Below are positions 48,242 to 58,250 of a DNA stretch of 64,000 bases, one piece after another. This DNA comes from Cladorhizidae sp. MBARI D1340-BT2 (lineage: Eukaryota; Porifera; Demospongiae; Poecilosclerida; Cladorhizidae). The translations under genes were made by a program, and so were the position numbers. The notes under the pieces are model-generated. The model was given only the letters and a program-made list of their open reading frames with translations. It was not told where the DNA came from and made no database searches. The stretch lies in the NCBI GenBank assembly GCA_028752905.1, contig JAQNBH010000003.1:39548354-39612353 (forward strand). Reading direction: 5' to 3'. The stretch's first letter is position 1. Each line of letters begins with the position of its first letter.

Positions 48242-49261
48242 CGAGTGTCATAACATTACAACTTGTTAGATTGGCAAATAAAGTGAGCCCTCAAGAATGT
48301 ATTGGACGGAAAACTTTGATATTGCCACACATGGCGTATTTATTTCTATCTAACATTTAACTAAAAACAAATGCAAAGCTTTGTGTGGAGAGCTTAGAAG
48401 CAATAAACACATTGATTTGGAACTTATAATTTATATCAAACTTCCCTAAGTATTGTCCTACTCCAAGCATAGTTGCAGGCCTAACACTATACATTGATCC
48501 GATGTAATCAGATTGGATTGTAATATGGAGAAATAGGTAAGATAGTATATTCCTCCGTTTTCAAGGATGATCAGCTAAATATTGACTGTAACGATCGTTT
48601 CCATTTAGAACTTGTCCATTGCAATCATTTACATTTTAGCTAACATGCTATAGCTAGAGTGTGTTGATGAATGGAGTGGCTAAGTCAGAATGAAACTGTA
48701 CCTGATCCTAATGAAGCTTCTCCACCGTGGGATGCTGTGCCTAATCCCATATTTTTTTAAATAATACTCTCTCTTTTTTACCTCTAAATCTCAGTTCTGT
48801 TTCAGAAGCAGCCTTTCACTTTTCTCTATCTTTCCTTTTCTGAAGTCTATTTTCATTATCCAATGAAACAACTAGCTGTTCTGCTTAAAAGATTTGCATC
48901 TGCAGCTGCGCATGTAGCTATAGTTTAGTATGCACATGCATGCAAAAATCTATTCATACACACATGAGAACTATTTCCAAATTAATCACATAGCTAGACA
49001 ATGCTGTGGTTGGGGGAGTGTTGTAAGAACTTGCATTGTAGTTTTTCATCAGTGGATTTCCTCATTTGATCCTAGCCCAGACTGGTGCAGCTGCTAATAC
49101 AGCTATGTTTTGGAGTTATAGCTTTCTTACAACACCGTTGAGACAAGAGCCGTATTGAAAAGCACACAAAGAAAGCTACACATAAATAATTTACTACTGG
49201 ACATAGGCTTCTAGGGAGGCCCCTTTGAAATAACTTACTTTGATTTAACCCCTATGCTCCA
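48242..49261. other. Intergenic, nothing identified
   Basis: No coding or repeat signal beyond AT-rich background up to the start of element D. Confidence 0.45.
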
Positions 49262-49386
49262 TGTCAGAGAAATCCTCTCACCTGACAGTGGCAGAACCGG
49301 CAGGTGGTGTTGACAGCAGATCATCACTATCTGTGGGATTAACAAAGGGACATATACATGTGAAAGAACATACCACTCATGTGAAC
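49262..49386 (+). repeat. Element D 5' LTR, first piece
   Basis: Begins TGTCAGAGAAATCC and matches the D 3' LTR start at 63924. Interrupted at TGAAC by element C. Confidence 0.8.
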
Positions 49387-49968
49387 TGTGATGGGAAAAC
49401 CCTTCTGCTAGGAAAGCTAATTGATTTCCTACAGATCCGCTCTCCACACCCGCCACCAACTTAGATTCTAGTCTCACACCAAAATCCACAGTTAGTCCAA
49501 ATCAATCCACTTCCCGGATTGTATTACCCCTTACGAAAAGGACTGGTATATTCGGACAATAGTAAACTTACTACAACAAGACCATATATACAAATAAGAC
49601 GCTCAGACGTAAAACTCAATAATACTCTAGCGATACAACTTTCTCTATATATCCCAGTTCTCTCTATCACTACCACAGTTCAGTCTCTAGGACACCATCC
49701 TTGGCAACCAATCAGAATCCTTGGTAGTCTTGTACGTCACCCGTTTCCAGGTACGCCCTTTCAGGGTTTCCACTACCGGATTCTGCGGTCGTGTCAGCTT
49801 ACGCCTTCACAGACCCCCGGCGCTCCCCCGAGGTCGCGTCCAGCAGCACCTCACTGACCACCCATTCCATGTCCTCCCCCCCCACTTCCCGCAGTGGCTC
49901 TGTCTCTGTCTTCAGGCCCAGCCTTGGGGAGGAAGCAGTCACGGACAAAGGAGAGAGATTCCATGACA
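49387..49968 (-). repeat. Element C 3' LTR
   Basis: 582 bp. It shares its whole length with 54850-55313 except a block of about 118 bp (roughly 49594-49690) absent from the other copy. The RNase H frame extends into it, as in element B. Confidence 0.88.
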
Positions 49969-51088
49969 CTCCCTCCACCTTAGCTCGAGAGCCCTGGTCT
50001 CGACTTAACCCATCAGCGTTCGCATTCGCCGTTCCAGCTCGATGGGTCACACTAAAATCGTATGGCTGTAGAGCCAAAGCCCATCTGGCCAGCCTCCCAT
50101 GACTATCCTTCATGGTTGCCAGGTGAGTTAATGGATCATGGTCGGTCTCCACCTTGAACTTATATCCTTCAATATAATATGTTCGAAAATGTTTGATACC
50201 AGTTACGATGGCTAACGCCTCTCTTTCAAAAGCAGAGTATTTTTTTCCCCGTGCCAACAACTTGCGGGATCCATAGGCTACTGGATGTTCGGTTCCATCT
50301 TCCTCTCGCCGGCTCAACACATAACCAAGTCCCGTGGCTGAAGCGTCGGTTTGGATGATGAACGTCCTCTCCCAGTTTGGGGACATCAGTACCGGTTTAC
50401 TGGTAAGGGCACCTTTCAATAACTGAAATGCGTTCTCGCATTCTTCCGTCCATGTCACTTTATTTTCTTTGTTCTTCCTGGTCAATTCTGTGAGGGGGTT
50501 GGCAATCGTGGAGAAGTCCGGTATGAATCGGCGGTAGTATCCGCACAGGCCAAGAAACGCTCTCACTTGTTTCTTGGTCTGTGGCTGCTGATAATTCTTC
50601 ACTGCTTCAATCTTGCATTCCATCGGCTTGATGACTCCTCCTCCCACCACGTGACCCAGGTATACACAACTGTTTACTCCTATACTGCAATTGATGTGTA
50701 GGCCAGCCACTCGTAGCTTGCCAAACACAATGTTGAGGTGCCGAAGATGCTCCTCCCATGTCTCACTGTGGATCAGGATATCATCCAAGTAAGCAGTCGT
50801 AAACTCATGGAGGCCGTGCAAAACCTGGTCCATCAGGCACTGGAAGGTCGACGGTGCTGTGACCAACCCGAAGGGCATGGTCAGAAACTGATATTTGCCT
50901 TGTGGTGTGACAAACAAAGTCTTTTCCCTGCTTTCCTTTGCCAGGGGTACCTGATAGTATCCCTTCGATAAATCCAGCATCGTGATGAACCTTGATCCTC
51001 CAATCTCGTTGATAAGTGTTTCTATGTTTGGTAATGGGTAAGGATCTCCTCGGGTGATGTTGTTTATCTTGCGATAATCTACGCACAT
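49799..51088 (-). CDS. Element C reverse transcriptase-RNase H, intact 429-codon frame
   Basis: RT: MCVDYRKINNITRGDPY, first Asp in TMLDLSKGYYQVPL, FGLVTAPSTFQCLMDQVL, and the catalytic TAYLDDILIHS at about residue 100. The thumb AFLGLCGYYRRFIPDF leads to RNase H with FIIQTDASATGLGYVL, FEREALAIVTGI, ETDHDPLTHL and NANADGLSRDQG. All expected acidic residues are present, the only such case in the window. The frame lacks the start of RT (the VPKKDG motif is disrupted just upstream by a small deletion), so it is probably not a gene of its own but the surviving end of pol. The last 55 or so residues read into the LTR. Confidence 0.92.
   Translation of the reverse strand: MCVDYRKINNITRGDPYPLPNIETLINEIGGSRFITMLDLSKGYYQVPLAKESREKTLFVTPQGKYQFLTMPFGLVTAPSTFQCLMDQVLHGLHEFTTAYLDDILIHSETWEEHLRHLNIVFGKLRVAGLHINCSIGVNSCVYLGHVVGGGVIKPMECKIEAVKNYQQPQTKKQVRAFLGLCGYYRRFIPDFSTIANPLTELTRKNKENKVTWTEECENAFQLLKGALTSKPVLMSPNWERTFIIQTDASATGLGYVLSRREEDGTEHPVAYGSRKLLARGKKYSAFEREALAIVTGIKHFRTYYIEGYKFKVETDHDPLTHLATMKDSHGRLARWALALQPYDFSVTHRAGTANANADGLSRDQGSRAKVEGVSWNLSPLSVTASSPRLGLKTETEPLREVGGEDMEWVVSEVLLDATSGERRGSVKA
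49969..49979 (-). promoter_or_regulatory. Element C polypurine tract
   Basis: GGTGGAGGGAG on the minus strand, flush with the LTR start TGTCATGG. Confidence 0.75.
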
Positions 51089-51414
51089 TCTTATCTTGCC
51101 ATCTTTGTAGGCGCTGCCCAGGGGCTCTTGGATGGTTAGATAATCTGTTGTTGTAACAATGTCTTGATCTCTTCCCGCAAGGCTTCTTCAGACTTGTGGG
51201 CCAACTTGTAAGGGGGTAACCGAATCGGAACTGCGTCTCCCATTGGTATCTGGTGCTCTACCAATGACGTCCTGCCAGGCTCGTCCTGGATGACGTCCTG
51301 AAATGTTTCCTTTAATGCAGTGAGTTGGTCCCATTGGAGGAGGGTTAGAGAGTCCTCCTTTATTCGGTCATTCACGTCGAATGCGTCGTCTTCCTCTTCT
51401 AGGGCCAAGAACAC
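51089..51414 (-). pseudogene. Element C integrase-RT linker
   Basis: FLALEEEDDAFDVNDRIKED, then DVIQDEPGRTSLVEHQIPMG and LPPYKLAHKSEEALREEI: the standard lead-in to a Ty3/gypsy RT, ending at a TAA. Another frame from the RT that follows. Confidence 0.8.
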
Positions 51415-51566
51415 TGCAGGGGTAGGGGAAGCCCATCCTTCATGGCATTGACATCGAAGGTCTTAATCTTCCTCCCGGTGTCCACCCTGTAGGTCACTTC
51501 CGTCACTTTCTCTGTGATGATGAAGGGACCCTGCCACTCGTTCAACAGTTTGTTCATTTTCCGAGG

Positions 51567-52235
51567 TCAAAACACCAGCACATAGTCCCCCATGAGGAAC
51601 TCTCTCAATACTGCTTTCCGATCGTGGTACCTTTTCTGTGTCTGTTTTTCCTTTTCTTCTTTCTCTCTCGCCATTTCCCGAACCATTTCGATGTTGGCTC
51701 CCATCACTTGCATATAGCATGTCAAGTTCATCTCACTGACTTTTTCTTTCCCTGTCCAATAGCTTGCTAGGTCATCTAACGGTAACCTCATCACCCTCCC
51801 GAACAGAAGGTGGAATGGAGAGAATCCTGTCGTCTTATGGACGGTGCCCCGATACGACCAGAGGACAAACGGCTGCAAATTGTCCCACTCGACTTCGGGA
51901 TCTTGTGTGAGTTTCCGCAGAAGATACTTGAGTGTGTGGTTGAATCTCTCCACCATTCCGTCTGTATCCGGGTGATAGGGGGAGGTTCGCATATGCCGGA
52001 TGCCAGTTGCTTGACAATACTGTCGGACAACTTCTGATCTGAAGTTAGACCCATTGCCCGTGAGTAACTCTCTGGGTGCTCCCAGTCTCGCAGTGACATC
52101 TATGAGACAGTTAACCACAGTCTCCGCTGTTGCATCCTTGAGTGGGAATGCCTCCGACCTGTAGTCCATGAGGACCAGGATGTATTTGTTTCCCGACCGT
52201 GTTCGCTTAAGGGGACCAAATACGTCCATGGCCAC
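51567..52235 (-). pseudogene. Element C integrase core, second catalytic Asp replaced by Gly
   Basis: VAMDVFGPL carries the first Asp and DGMVERFN the Glu. The second Asp site reads LLTGNGSNF, so the codon at 52058-52056 is GGC (Gly) where the family has Asp. A few residues are also missing after LVLMDY. SPYHPDTDG, WSYRGTVHKTTGFSPF and LFGRVMRLPLDD are conserved. The C-terminal FLMGDYVLVF ends at a stop. The core would not catalyse strand transfer. Confidence 0.9.
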
Positions 52236-52871
52236 TCACTGGAAAGGCTCTTGCATGATGGGTAAGGAGTGTAGGGGTGCTTTTGTCACAACCACAGGAC
52301 CAGCCTTCTGACAGATTGGACACGATCTGCACAATTCTCTGACATCTCTGGCGATGCCTGGCCAGTCAAAATGCCTCCGTATGGTCTCGAGTGTCCTCTC
52401 TCGACCGAAATGTCCCGCAATTGGAGCGTTGTGAGCCATCTGCAATATTCTTGTTCTGCCTACTCGTGGTACCATCACCAGGTCCTTTCCATTGGAATGG
52501 TATGGTTTCCTCATCAGTACTTTGTCCTTCCAAAAGTAAGAGCTACTTCTCTTCATTGTTTTGTTTCTTATGTTCTCCAATGTAGGATCCTCGCACTGTA
52601 ACTTTTGGAGTTGGTTCGGAGTGATGGTCTCGAATACTTTATCCTCCACTTCAGCTCCGACAGTTTCTTCCTCATTGTTGTGCAGGTCTTCCAGGTCGGG
52701 TTGGGTATTAATTTCAAATTCCTCCTCGACCTCTTTCTCGTTTTCCTCCGCTTCATCTCCAATGTCACTGGACTCAATAGGGTTGATCACTGGTCCATCC
52801 CGGTCTTGTCGGATGGCAGCATCCTCTTCGACTTGAGTTTGTGCCCATCGTTGGGCTCGGGTCGTCACCAA
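52236..52871 (-). pseudogene. Element C integrase zinc module and acidic linker
   Basis: An acidic linker (GDEAEENEKEVEEEFE) leads to an intact H2C2 zinc module: AHNAPIAGHFGRERT, RRHFDWPGIARDVRE and LCRSCPICQK. A stop at 52236 separates it from the core, in the same frame. It lies before RT, which establishes the gene order. Confidence 0.88.
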
Positions 52872-53068
52872 TACAGACTCAGTCTCATTGGTGGTTTGGT
52901 AAGGGTCGTCACCAATTCAGACTCAGTGGCTTTGGATGTGGGTGGGGTTGACTCCATTTCCTCTCGGATGTCGGTTTCCAACGCTTCCTCCACATACTTC
53001 CTAAACCTCGGAATGTCTTGTCCCAACAGCATACCTGAGGTCAGGTGTTTTGAAACTCCCACCGCCAA
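52865..53068 (-). pseudogene. Element C protease C-terminus
   Basis: VSKHLTSGMLLGQDIPRF resembles the flap and second conserved region of retroelement proteases, paralleled in element D by SSHLTFDMLLGHDIPFF. Frame differs from its neighbours on both sides. Confidence 0.75.
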
Positions 53069-53090
53069 TTCACACTTCTTGCCATCTAGG

Positions 53091-53843
53091 TCAACAATTA
53101 CTCGAGCTGCTGGCTGTGGCGAAGGGCATCTTCCATCTCAAATAGTCTCTGCTGTTAATGTATCGGGGATGTACCATTGACTTGGTGTACCCGGTATCGA
53201 TGAGAGCGGTTACAGTTTGTCCATTCACCCGAACAAACTTCGTCCATTTCTGGCTTTGTCTTTCCTGTATTAGACTAACCGAGTGTGGACCTTCACTCTT
53301 GATTACGTCCAATCGTACTCTGCAATCCTTCTGCATGTGGCCTTTCTTTCCAAACCTGTAGCATGTTACCAGCTTCATATCTCGGTAAGGGGAAGTCTGA
53401 CCATTCTTTTCCGTGCTCAGTTGCAGCTGCTTGGTTTGTGGGATCGTAGTGCGAGTCGGGGTGTCTTTCTTCGGTGGGTGGAACCGGTCTCGCTGTTCGG
53501 ATCGCTTTGCATCGACTTCCTTTCGTTGGTTTCCGATGAACCTGACTACAGTCTTAGTCAGTTCATCATAGCCTTGAGGATTCAAATTCCTCATCTGAGT
53601 TTGAAGCCATCTTGGGAGTTTTAGTAATGCCAATTCATATAGCACCACCTTTGCAACATCCTCATCTGTCGAGGTCACCCATTGAGAAAAAGACTGCTTG
53701 AATGATCTCATCCAAGCATCGGCATATCGAAGGTGGTCTAAAAAAAACTCTTCGTCTGTATGTTTCCTCGGAGATGTGGTAAGTTTCCAAAAGGATACGT
53801 TTAACTTCTTCGTAATCCGCCTGGTCTCCGGCAGGTAAGGCAT
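53091..53843 (-). pseudogene. Element C capsid, zinc knuckle and protease active site
   Basis: Capsid helices (WMRSFKQSFSQWVTSTDED, LLKLPRWLQTQMRNLNPQ) lead to a zinc knuckle reading CYRFGKKGHMQKDC. The second Cys of CX2CX4HX4C is Phe, a single-base change. The protease active site ALIDTGYTKSMVHPR has the canonical Asp-Thr-Gly. The first 30 or so residues of this frame overlap the end of the gag frame and are out of phase. Confidence 0.85.
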
Positions 53844-54351
53844 TCACCGCTGTTAGTCCCTGTCCTGACAAGGAACTCCTTAAGTATACACTCCATAGGT
53901 TCTCGGGCCAGGCTGCTGCTCGGGCTGTCACTTCGAAGGATCCTAGATAGGCACCCATATCATCCGTGCCTTCGAGAAATTTCTGTACTGTCAGCCTTGG
54001 TGGTTGGTGAGGTAGAGCCGGAACAACCACTGCTGGAGCAGGTTGTCTGGCATCCACCAATAACTGTGCCCAATGTTGTTGCTGTTGGGCTTGTAGCCTT
54101 CTGTCCTCTGCCCGATCCAGCAACAACTGTTTGCGATCTTCCTCTCGTCTCTGGTCCTCCCTTCTTACTCGGTTTGCCTCCGTTTCCAGCCAGGTAGTTA
54201 TGAAGCGAGCAAGAGGTGGTTCTTCCTCTTCGCCTCTCAGCAGGACGCGTGGATCAGCTGGAGTTTGTCGTCCTTCGAGTTGACTAGCTTGACTACTCAG
54301 AATTCGATCCTCAACTGCCCGCTGTCTATGTTGTTGACGTTCTTCTGACAT
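53662..54351 (-). pseudogene. Element C gag N-terminus
   Basis: ATG at 54351. Arg/Glu/Gln-rich coiled-coil (RVRREDQRREEDRKQLLLD, LQAQQQQHWAQLL) then the capsid start (KFLEGTDDMGAYLGSFEVTA, AWPENLWSVYLRSSLSGQG), ending after a frameshift near 53780. The domain plan matches element D. Confidence 0.85.
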
Positions 54352-54834
54352 GATGTTCGAGCCGAGTAGATAACAAACAGAAAACTAACTTGTTGACAAC
54401 AAAAAATGCCAACTAATACAAAAACAACTTAAATATACGTGTACCCGAAGGCAAAAAACCACTAAAAATTCCTACTACTTCAGGGTCTGGTTTCACAGGT
54501 CCCAAGGTATGAATAACCTGGACCGTTTCCCTGTCTAACACTACGCTATCAACTCTGGTAGCTAGCAGTGTAGAGAATTCCTATCAACAGCAACACAATT
54601 GCTCAACAGTCTTCCCCACCAGAACCTCTCACCTTAGGTCTGGTACAATTGGTAAGTACTGACTTCTCACCTTAGGTCACAATCACAACTAAGAATTCTC
54701 TTAGTTAACCCAAGACACTTCTCTCTCAGGCTATCTAGTCACTGGACACCAACTCTCACTTAGATAGCTGCCAACAACTACTCAGACAGATCTCAAGCAA
54801 TGCACTGTACTCTAGGCCTCTCACTTGAAAATCA
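54352..54834 (-). other. Element C leader between primer site and gag
   Basis: About 480 nt of untranslated leader. No frame is recognised; short repeats of CTTAGGTC and CTCACTTAG occur. Confidence 0.6.
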
Positions 54835-54848
54835 CACCGCTGCCACCA
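54835..54848 (-). promoter_or_regulatory. Element C primer-binding site (tRNA-Leu type)
   Basis: TGGTGGCAGCGGTG on the minus strand, one base from the LTR, 14 nt complementary to tRNA-Leu. Confidence 0.85.
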
Positions 54849-54849
54849 C

Positions 54850-55313
54850 TGTGATGGGAAAACCCTTCTGCTAGGAAAGCTACTTGATTTCCTACAGATC
54901 CGCTCTCCACACCCGCCACCAACTTAGATTCTAGTCTCACACCAAAACCCACAGTTAGTCAAAATCAATCCACTTCCCGGATTGTATTACCACTTACGAA
55001 AAGGACTGGTATATTCGGACAATAGTAAACTTACGACACCGTCCTTGGCAACCAATCAGAATCCTTGGCAGTCTCTTGTACGTCACCCATTTCCAGGTAC
55101 GCCCTTTCAGGGTTTCCACTACCGGATTCTGCGGTCTTGTCAGCTTGCGCCTTCACAGACCCCAGGCGCTCCTCCAAGGTCACGTCCAGCAGCACCTCAC
55201 CGACCACCCATTCGATGTCCTCCCCCCCACTTCCCACAGTGGCTCTGTCTCGGTCTTCAGCCCCAGCCTTGGGGAGGAAGCAGTCACGGACAAAGGAGAG
55301 AAATTCCCTGACA
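54850..55313 (-). repeat. Element C 5' LTR, shortened
   Basis: 464 bp, aligned with 49387-49968 but lacking about 118 bp internally. Ends CCCTGACA, then target duplication TGAAC. Confidence 0.88.
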
Positions 55314-55318
55314 TGAAC

Positions 55319-55799
55319 AAACAAACCACAACCACACCACAGACAACAAGCAAGAACATTCTCCTGACTGAGGAGCCTGTGACATGGTTGACCCAAGTGA
55401 AGATGATTGGTCCAATCCTCAGGTTGGCAAGGAGACCAGTGACCTCAAACTGAACTGATAGAATTAATATAAAAGGAGACTATGAATAAGATACAAACAC
55501 ACTACGGTCTATGCCCAAAAGAACTGATACCTGATTATGTTGAACTTTAAGAACTGTTGTAATAACTTTGATGGAGATTGTTGATAGTGTTGATTGACAC
55601 TGTGTATGTGTGATTCTCTATCTGTATAAGATACTTGTTTCAAGTGGGTAGCCAGTATCTCGGGGAGAGATACTGAGTTTATCTTGGGATAAGATTTCTA
55701 GCAGGTGGCTAGTAATAGGTCCCAGGCGTCGGACAAAAGTGTGGATCTGACTGAACAGTTAAAGTGTATGTTTCAGCAGAAGGACGACTTTCCGTCACA
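55319..55799 (+). repeat. Element D 5' LTR, second piece
   Basis: Continues 49262-49386 after the element C insertion and ends TTTCCGTCACA two bases before the primer site. Total LTR about 606 bp. Confidence 0.75.
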
Positions 55800-55801
55800 T
55801 T

Positions 55802-55819
55802 TGGTGGCAGCGGTGGGAT
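55802..55819 (+). promoter_or_regulatory. Element D primer-binding site, 18-nt tRNA-Leu match
   Basis: TGGTGGCAGCGGTGGGAT is fully complementary to the 3' end of animal tRNA-Leu (AAG/UAG type) including CCA. The longest match of the four elements. Confidence 0.9.
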
Positions 55820-56155
55820 ATCTAGAGAAAGATATCCCAGAATCAAATAGCTAAGGACTTGGAGGTAGAGTTGAGAAAACTGACTAAGGATTACATGGGG
55901 GAAAGTGTTCTCTTGTGTTTGGGGTTAATTACTACAACCTGAGGTGAGAGGTTGAAGTAGTTGTATCTTTTGGAGGATTGATTGTCAAGGACATTTTGAG
56001 TGTTTTAGTCCTTCGGGATAAGTGCATATCTCTTTTGCTTATCAGTTTAGTAGTTTTAGTGCTACTAATATCCTTATAATAGTCGTATTGTGTATATTTT
56101 TGGTGGTTCTTGTGCCACAAAAAAAAAATTGTCATGTCTCTCATCTCTTTGGAAG

Positions 56156-57016
56156 ATGTCGTATACAGGTGAAGACCGGCGGACAAGAAGCCAGACGGCA
56201 ATGAGCTTCTCTACACCAAGGGAAATCCGCGAAGGCGAGATAGAAGGCCCTCCTGAAGATTTATCTGTTGTAACGCTGCTTCCCTCTGAAAAAGGAGGAT
56301 TTGCAGGAACGCAAATGATGACAACATGGCTTCGAGCGGATGAAGCCAGGGCACAGAGAGAGGAGGGGATGATGCAGCATGATGAATGGAATCGGCATGA
56401 AGACCGCGATCGACAAGAACAGCGGGAACGAGAGGAAAGGGACAGGCAATGCAATCAAGCAGAGCGATGGGCAGCGTTGGTGGAGATGATGCGATGGCTA
56501 CCTGCTGAGGCAGCAAGATCACCTCCACCGTGCCTACCCCAATTGCCATTACAAAATTTTGACGAGGCAAGAGATGGCATAGGAGCATTTCTGGACACAT
56601 TTGAAGTGACAGCCAGTACAAATAGATGGCAGGAAAACCTCTGGGCAACCTATCTACAGAGTGCATTGTCAGGCCAGTGAATGGTTGCCATTTTTTAACT
56701 CACTACCGAAGACCAGATATCCTACGAGGTCATGAAGCAGACCCTGCTGTCTGTTTACCAGATCACTGAGGAAGCATATAGGAAAAAATCGTTTGATTTG
56801 CCATTCGACTCCACTAACTCAGACGCGTGGTTCCGCTGCCGCAGCCAGACTTTTGACGGTTGGTTGCAAACCAGTAGGAAAAATATTCATGACACTATTT
56901 TATTCGAACTTACCTTGCAGAAATTAGCTCGTTGGCTAGAGGTGAAAATGCGCCAGCAAAACCCTCTCACATATAAAGATCTCCAGGAGATGGTGGCTAG
57001 GCATATCAACACATAG
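56156..57016 (+). pseudogene. Element D gag: coiled-coil and capsid
   Basis: ATG at 56156 opens MSYTGEDRRTRSQTAMSF. A charged coiled-coil follows (WNRHEDRDRQEQREREERD), then capsid (LQNFDEARDGIGAFLDTFEV, RWQENLWATYLQSALSGQ). TGA at 56678 and TAA about 18 nt later interrupt it. The same frame resumes to 57016 (WFRCRSQTFDGWLQTSRKN, LARWLEVKMRQQNPLTYKDL) and closes with TAG. The frame is otherwise unshifted through 57667, so three point stops are the main damage to gag. Confidence 0.88.
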
Positions 57017-57667
57017 GGCCCCGAGCGCAGACCTGAACAAAAAGGGCATCAGCGAAGTCCATTCCGAGACGTCAGACAATTCCGAGAAACCACTGGGAGG
57101 CCCTACTACAACCAAAAAATGGAGAAAGTATTAATACTCAAGGTTTTTGGTCCAGCAAAAGATTTAAGACATCTGACATGTTTTAAATGTGGGAAAACAG
57201 GTCATTTAAAAAAAGACTGTAGGGTCAAGTTAGAAAGTGCGAATTGTACAATCTCTATGAAGAAAAACATACCTGCATGGTCTAGACCCATACAAAGAAA
57301 TGGGAATCCTGTGATTGCGTTGTTGGACATGGGGTGTTCAAAGTCCATAGTTCACCCTAGGTGTCTGAGGCAAGAGGATTACTTGCCCTGGACTATCCCA
57401 TATAATAGAGCCAGTTCCAAGATAGTGTGCTTTCCAGCTGCCAAAGTATCCCTACGAGTAGATGGGGGGAAGAAAGTAGATATGGCAGAGGGAGTAAGCA
57501 GTCACCTAACATTTGACATGCTCTTAGGCCATGACATTCCCTTTTTTCACCATTACCTCAGACAAGCACTCGAAGAAGAGACCCAGAAAGAAGAGCAACC
57601 ATCTTCACCAGAGCATGGTGATGACCAGCATCCAGGAGAAGGCACAGAAGCAGCAGGAGTGTGCTGA
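57017..57667 (+). pseudogene. Element D zinc knuckle and protease
   Basis: Intact CX2CX4HX4C knuckle CFKCGKTGHLKKDC, then protease active site ALLDMGCSKSIVHPR. Here D-T-G has become D-M-G, which should abolish catalysis. The flap follows (VSSHLTFDMLLGHDIPFF). Same frame as gag, with one TAG at 57014, so gag and protease are one frame in this family. Confidence 0.87.
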
Positions 57668-58250
57668 AGTTCTCCAACAACAGCTGGAGGAAGCTTTCGT
57701 GCGTCCAATGGCACTCAGTGACAGTGAATGTGAGGCAGAGGAAGAAGAGGACGAACAGGAGCTAGATCCAGTCATAGTTGACGGGGTGAGGGATAAATTC
57801 AGCCCAGCTGACTCTCTCTCTTTGGAACTGCCAAGCGACACTAGGACTGATGATCACCCTACACCAGAGGAGGAGATTCAAACTGATAGCATCTCTTCAG
57901 AACAGCTGAAAAAAGAACAGTGTACTGAACCAACTCTAGAGCGAGTGTGGGAGAAGGCAAACAATGGAGGAAGTCCCTATTTCTGGAAAAATTGTATGCT
58001 AATGAGACAACCTTATTCAATACAGAGAAAGGATCTCCTGTTACTACCTGAGATGGCCAGGGAGAAGGTTCTCCGACTGGCACATCACTCCCCAGTGGAA
58101 GGTCACTTTGGACAACAGCGTGTGGTGGAGAGCATCAGACGAAGGGTAGATTAGCCTGGTCAGGCAAAGGATGTAAGAGCTATCTGTTTGTCTTGTCCAG
58201 TGTGTCAGAGGGCAAAGACAGTGCAAATGGCCCAACATGATTGAAAGGTG
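57640..58250 (+). pseudogene. Element D acidic linker and integrase zinc module; core missing
   Basis: In a new frame: acidic linker (SECEAEEEEDEQELDPVIVD), then LRLAHHSPVEGHFGQQRVVE, a TAG at 58152, and CLSCPVCQRAK, the H2C2 module of integrase. About 15 codons later the sequence is already the C-terminal end (TFEVGDFVLVFRP at about 58258). The roughly 200-residue DDE core has been deleted. Position before RT again gives the Gmr1 order. Confidence 0.85.

Larger units (their letters stand above)
49387..55313 (-). mobile_element. LTR element C, complete, Gmr1-type gene order, inactive
   Basis: 5,927 bp on the minus strand, inserted in D's 5' LTR with the 5-bp target duplication TGAAC (49382-49386 and 55314-55318). 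LTR ends are TGTGATGG...CCATGACA. Minus-strand order: LTR, primer site, gag, zinc knuckle, protease, integrase, RT, RNase H, polypurine tract, LTR. RT and RNase H form one long intact frame, including the catalytic YLDD. Gag and protease are frameshifted, the integrase has a catalytic Asp replaced, and a stop precedes the integrase core. Confidence 0.92.

Noticed and set aside
55158..55313. Tail of a tandem second copy of element C beyond a shorter LTR
   Set aside because: The longer LTR ends (TGTGATGG...CCATGACA), a flush polypurine tract and the TGAAC duplication explain it more simply as part of the LTR.
55377..55799. TGTGAC...GTCACA read as a separate LTR start for element D
   Set aside because: The segment before it (49262-49386 joined to 55319-55376) matches the D 3' LTR start at 63924, which follows a polypurine tract, so the LTR begins at 49262.
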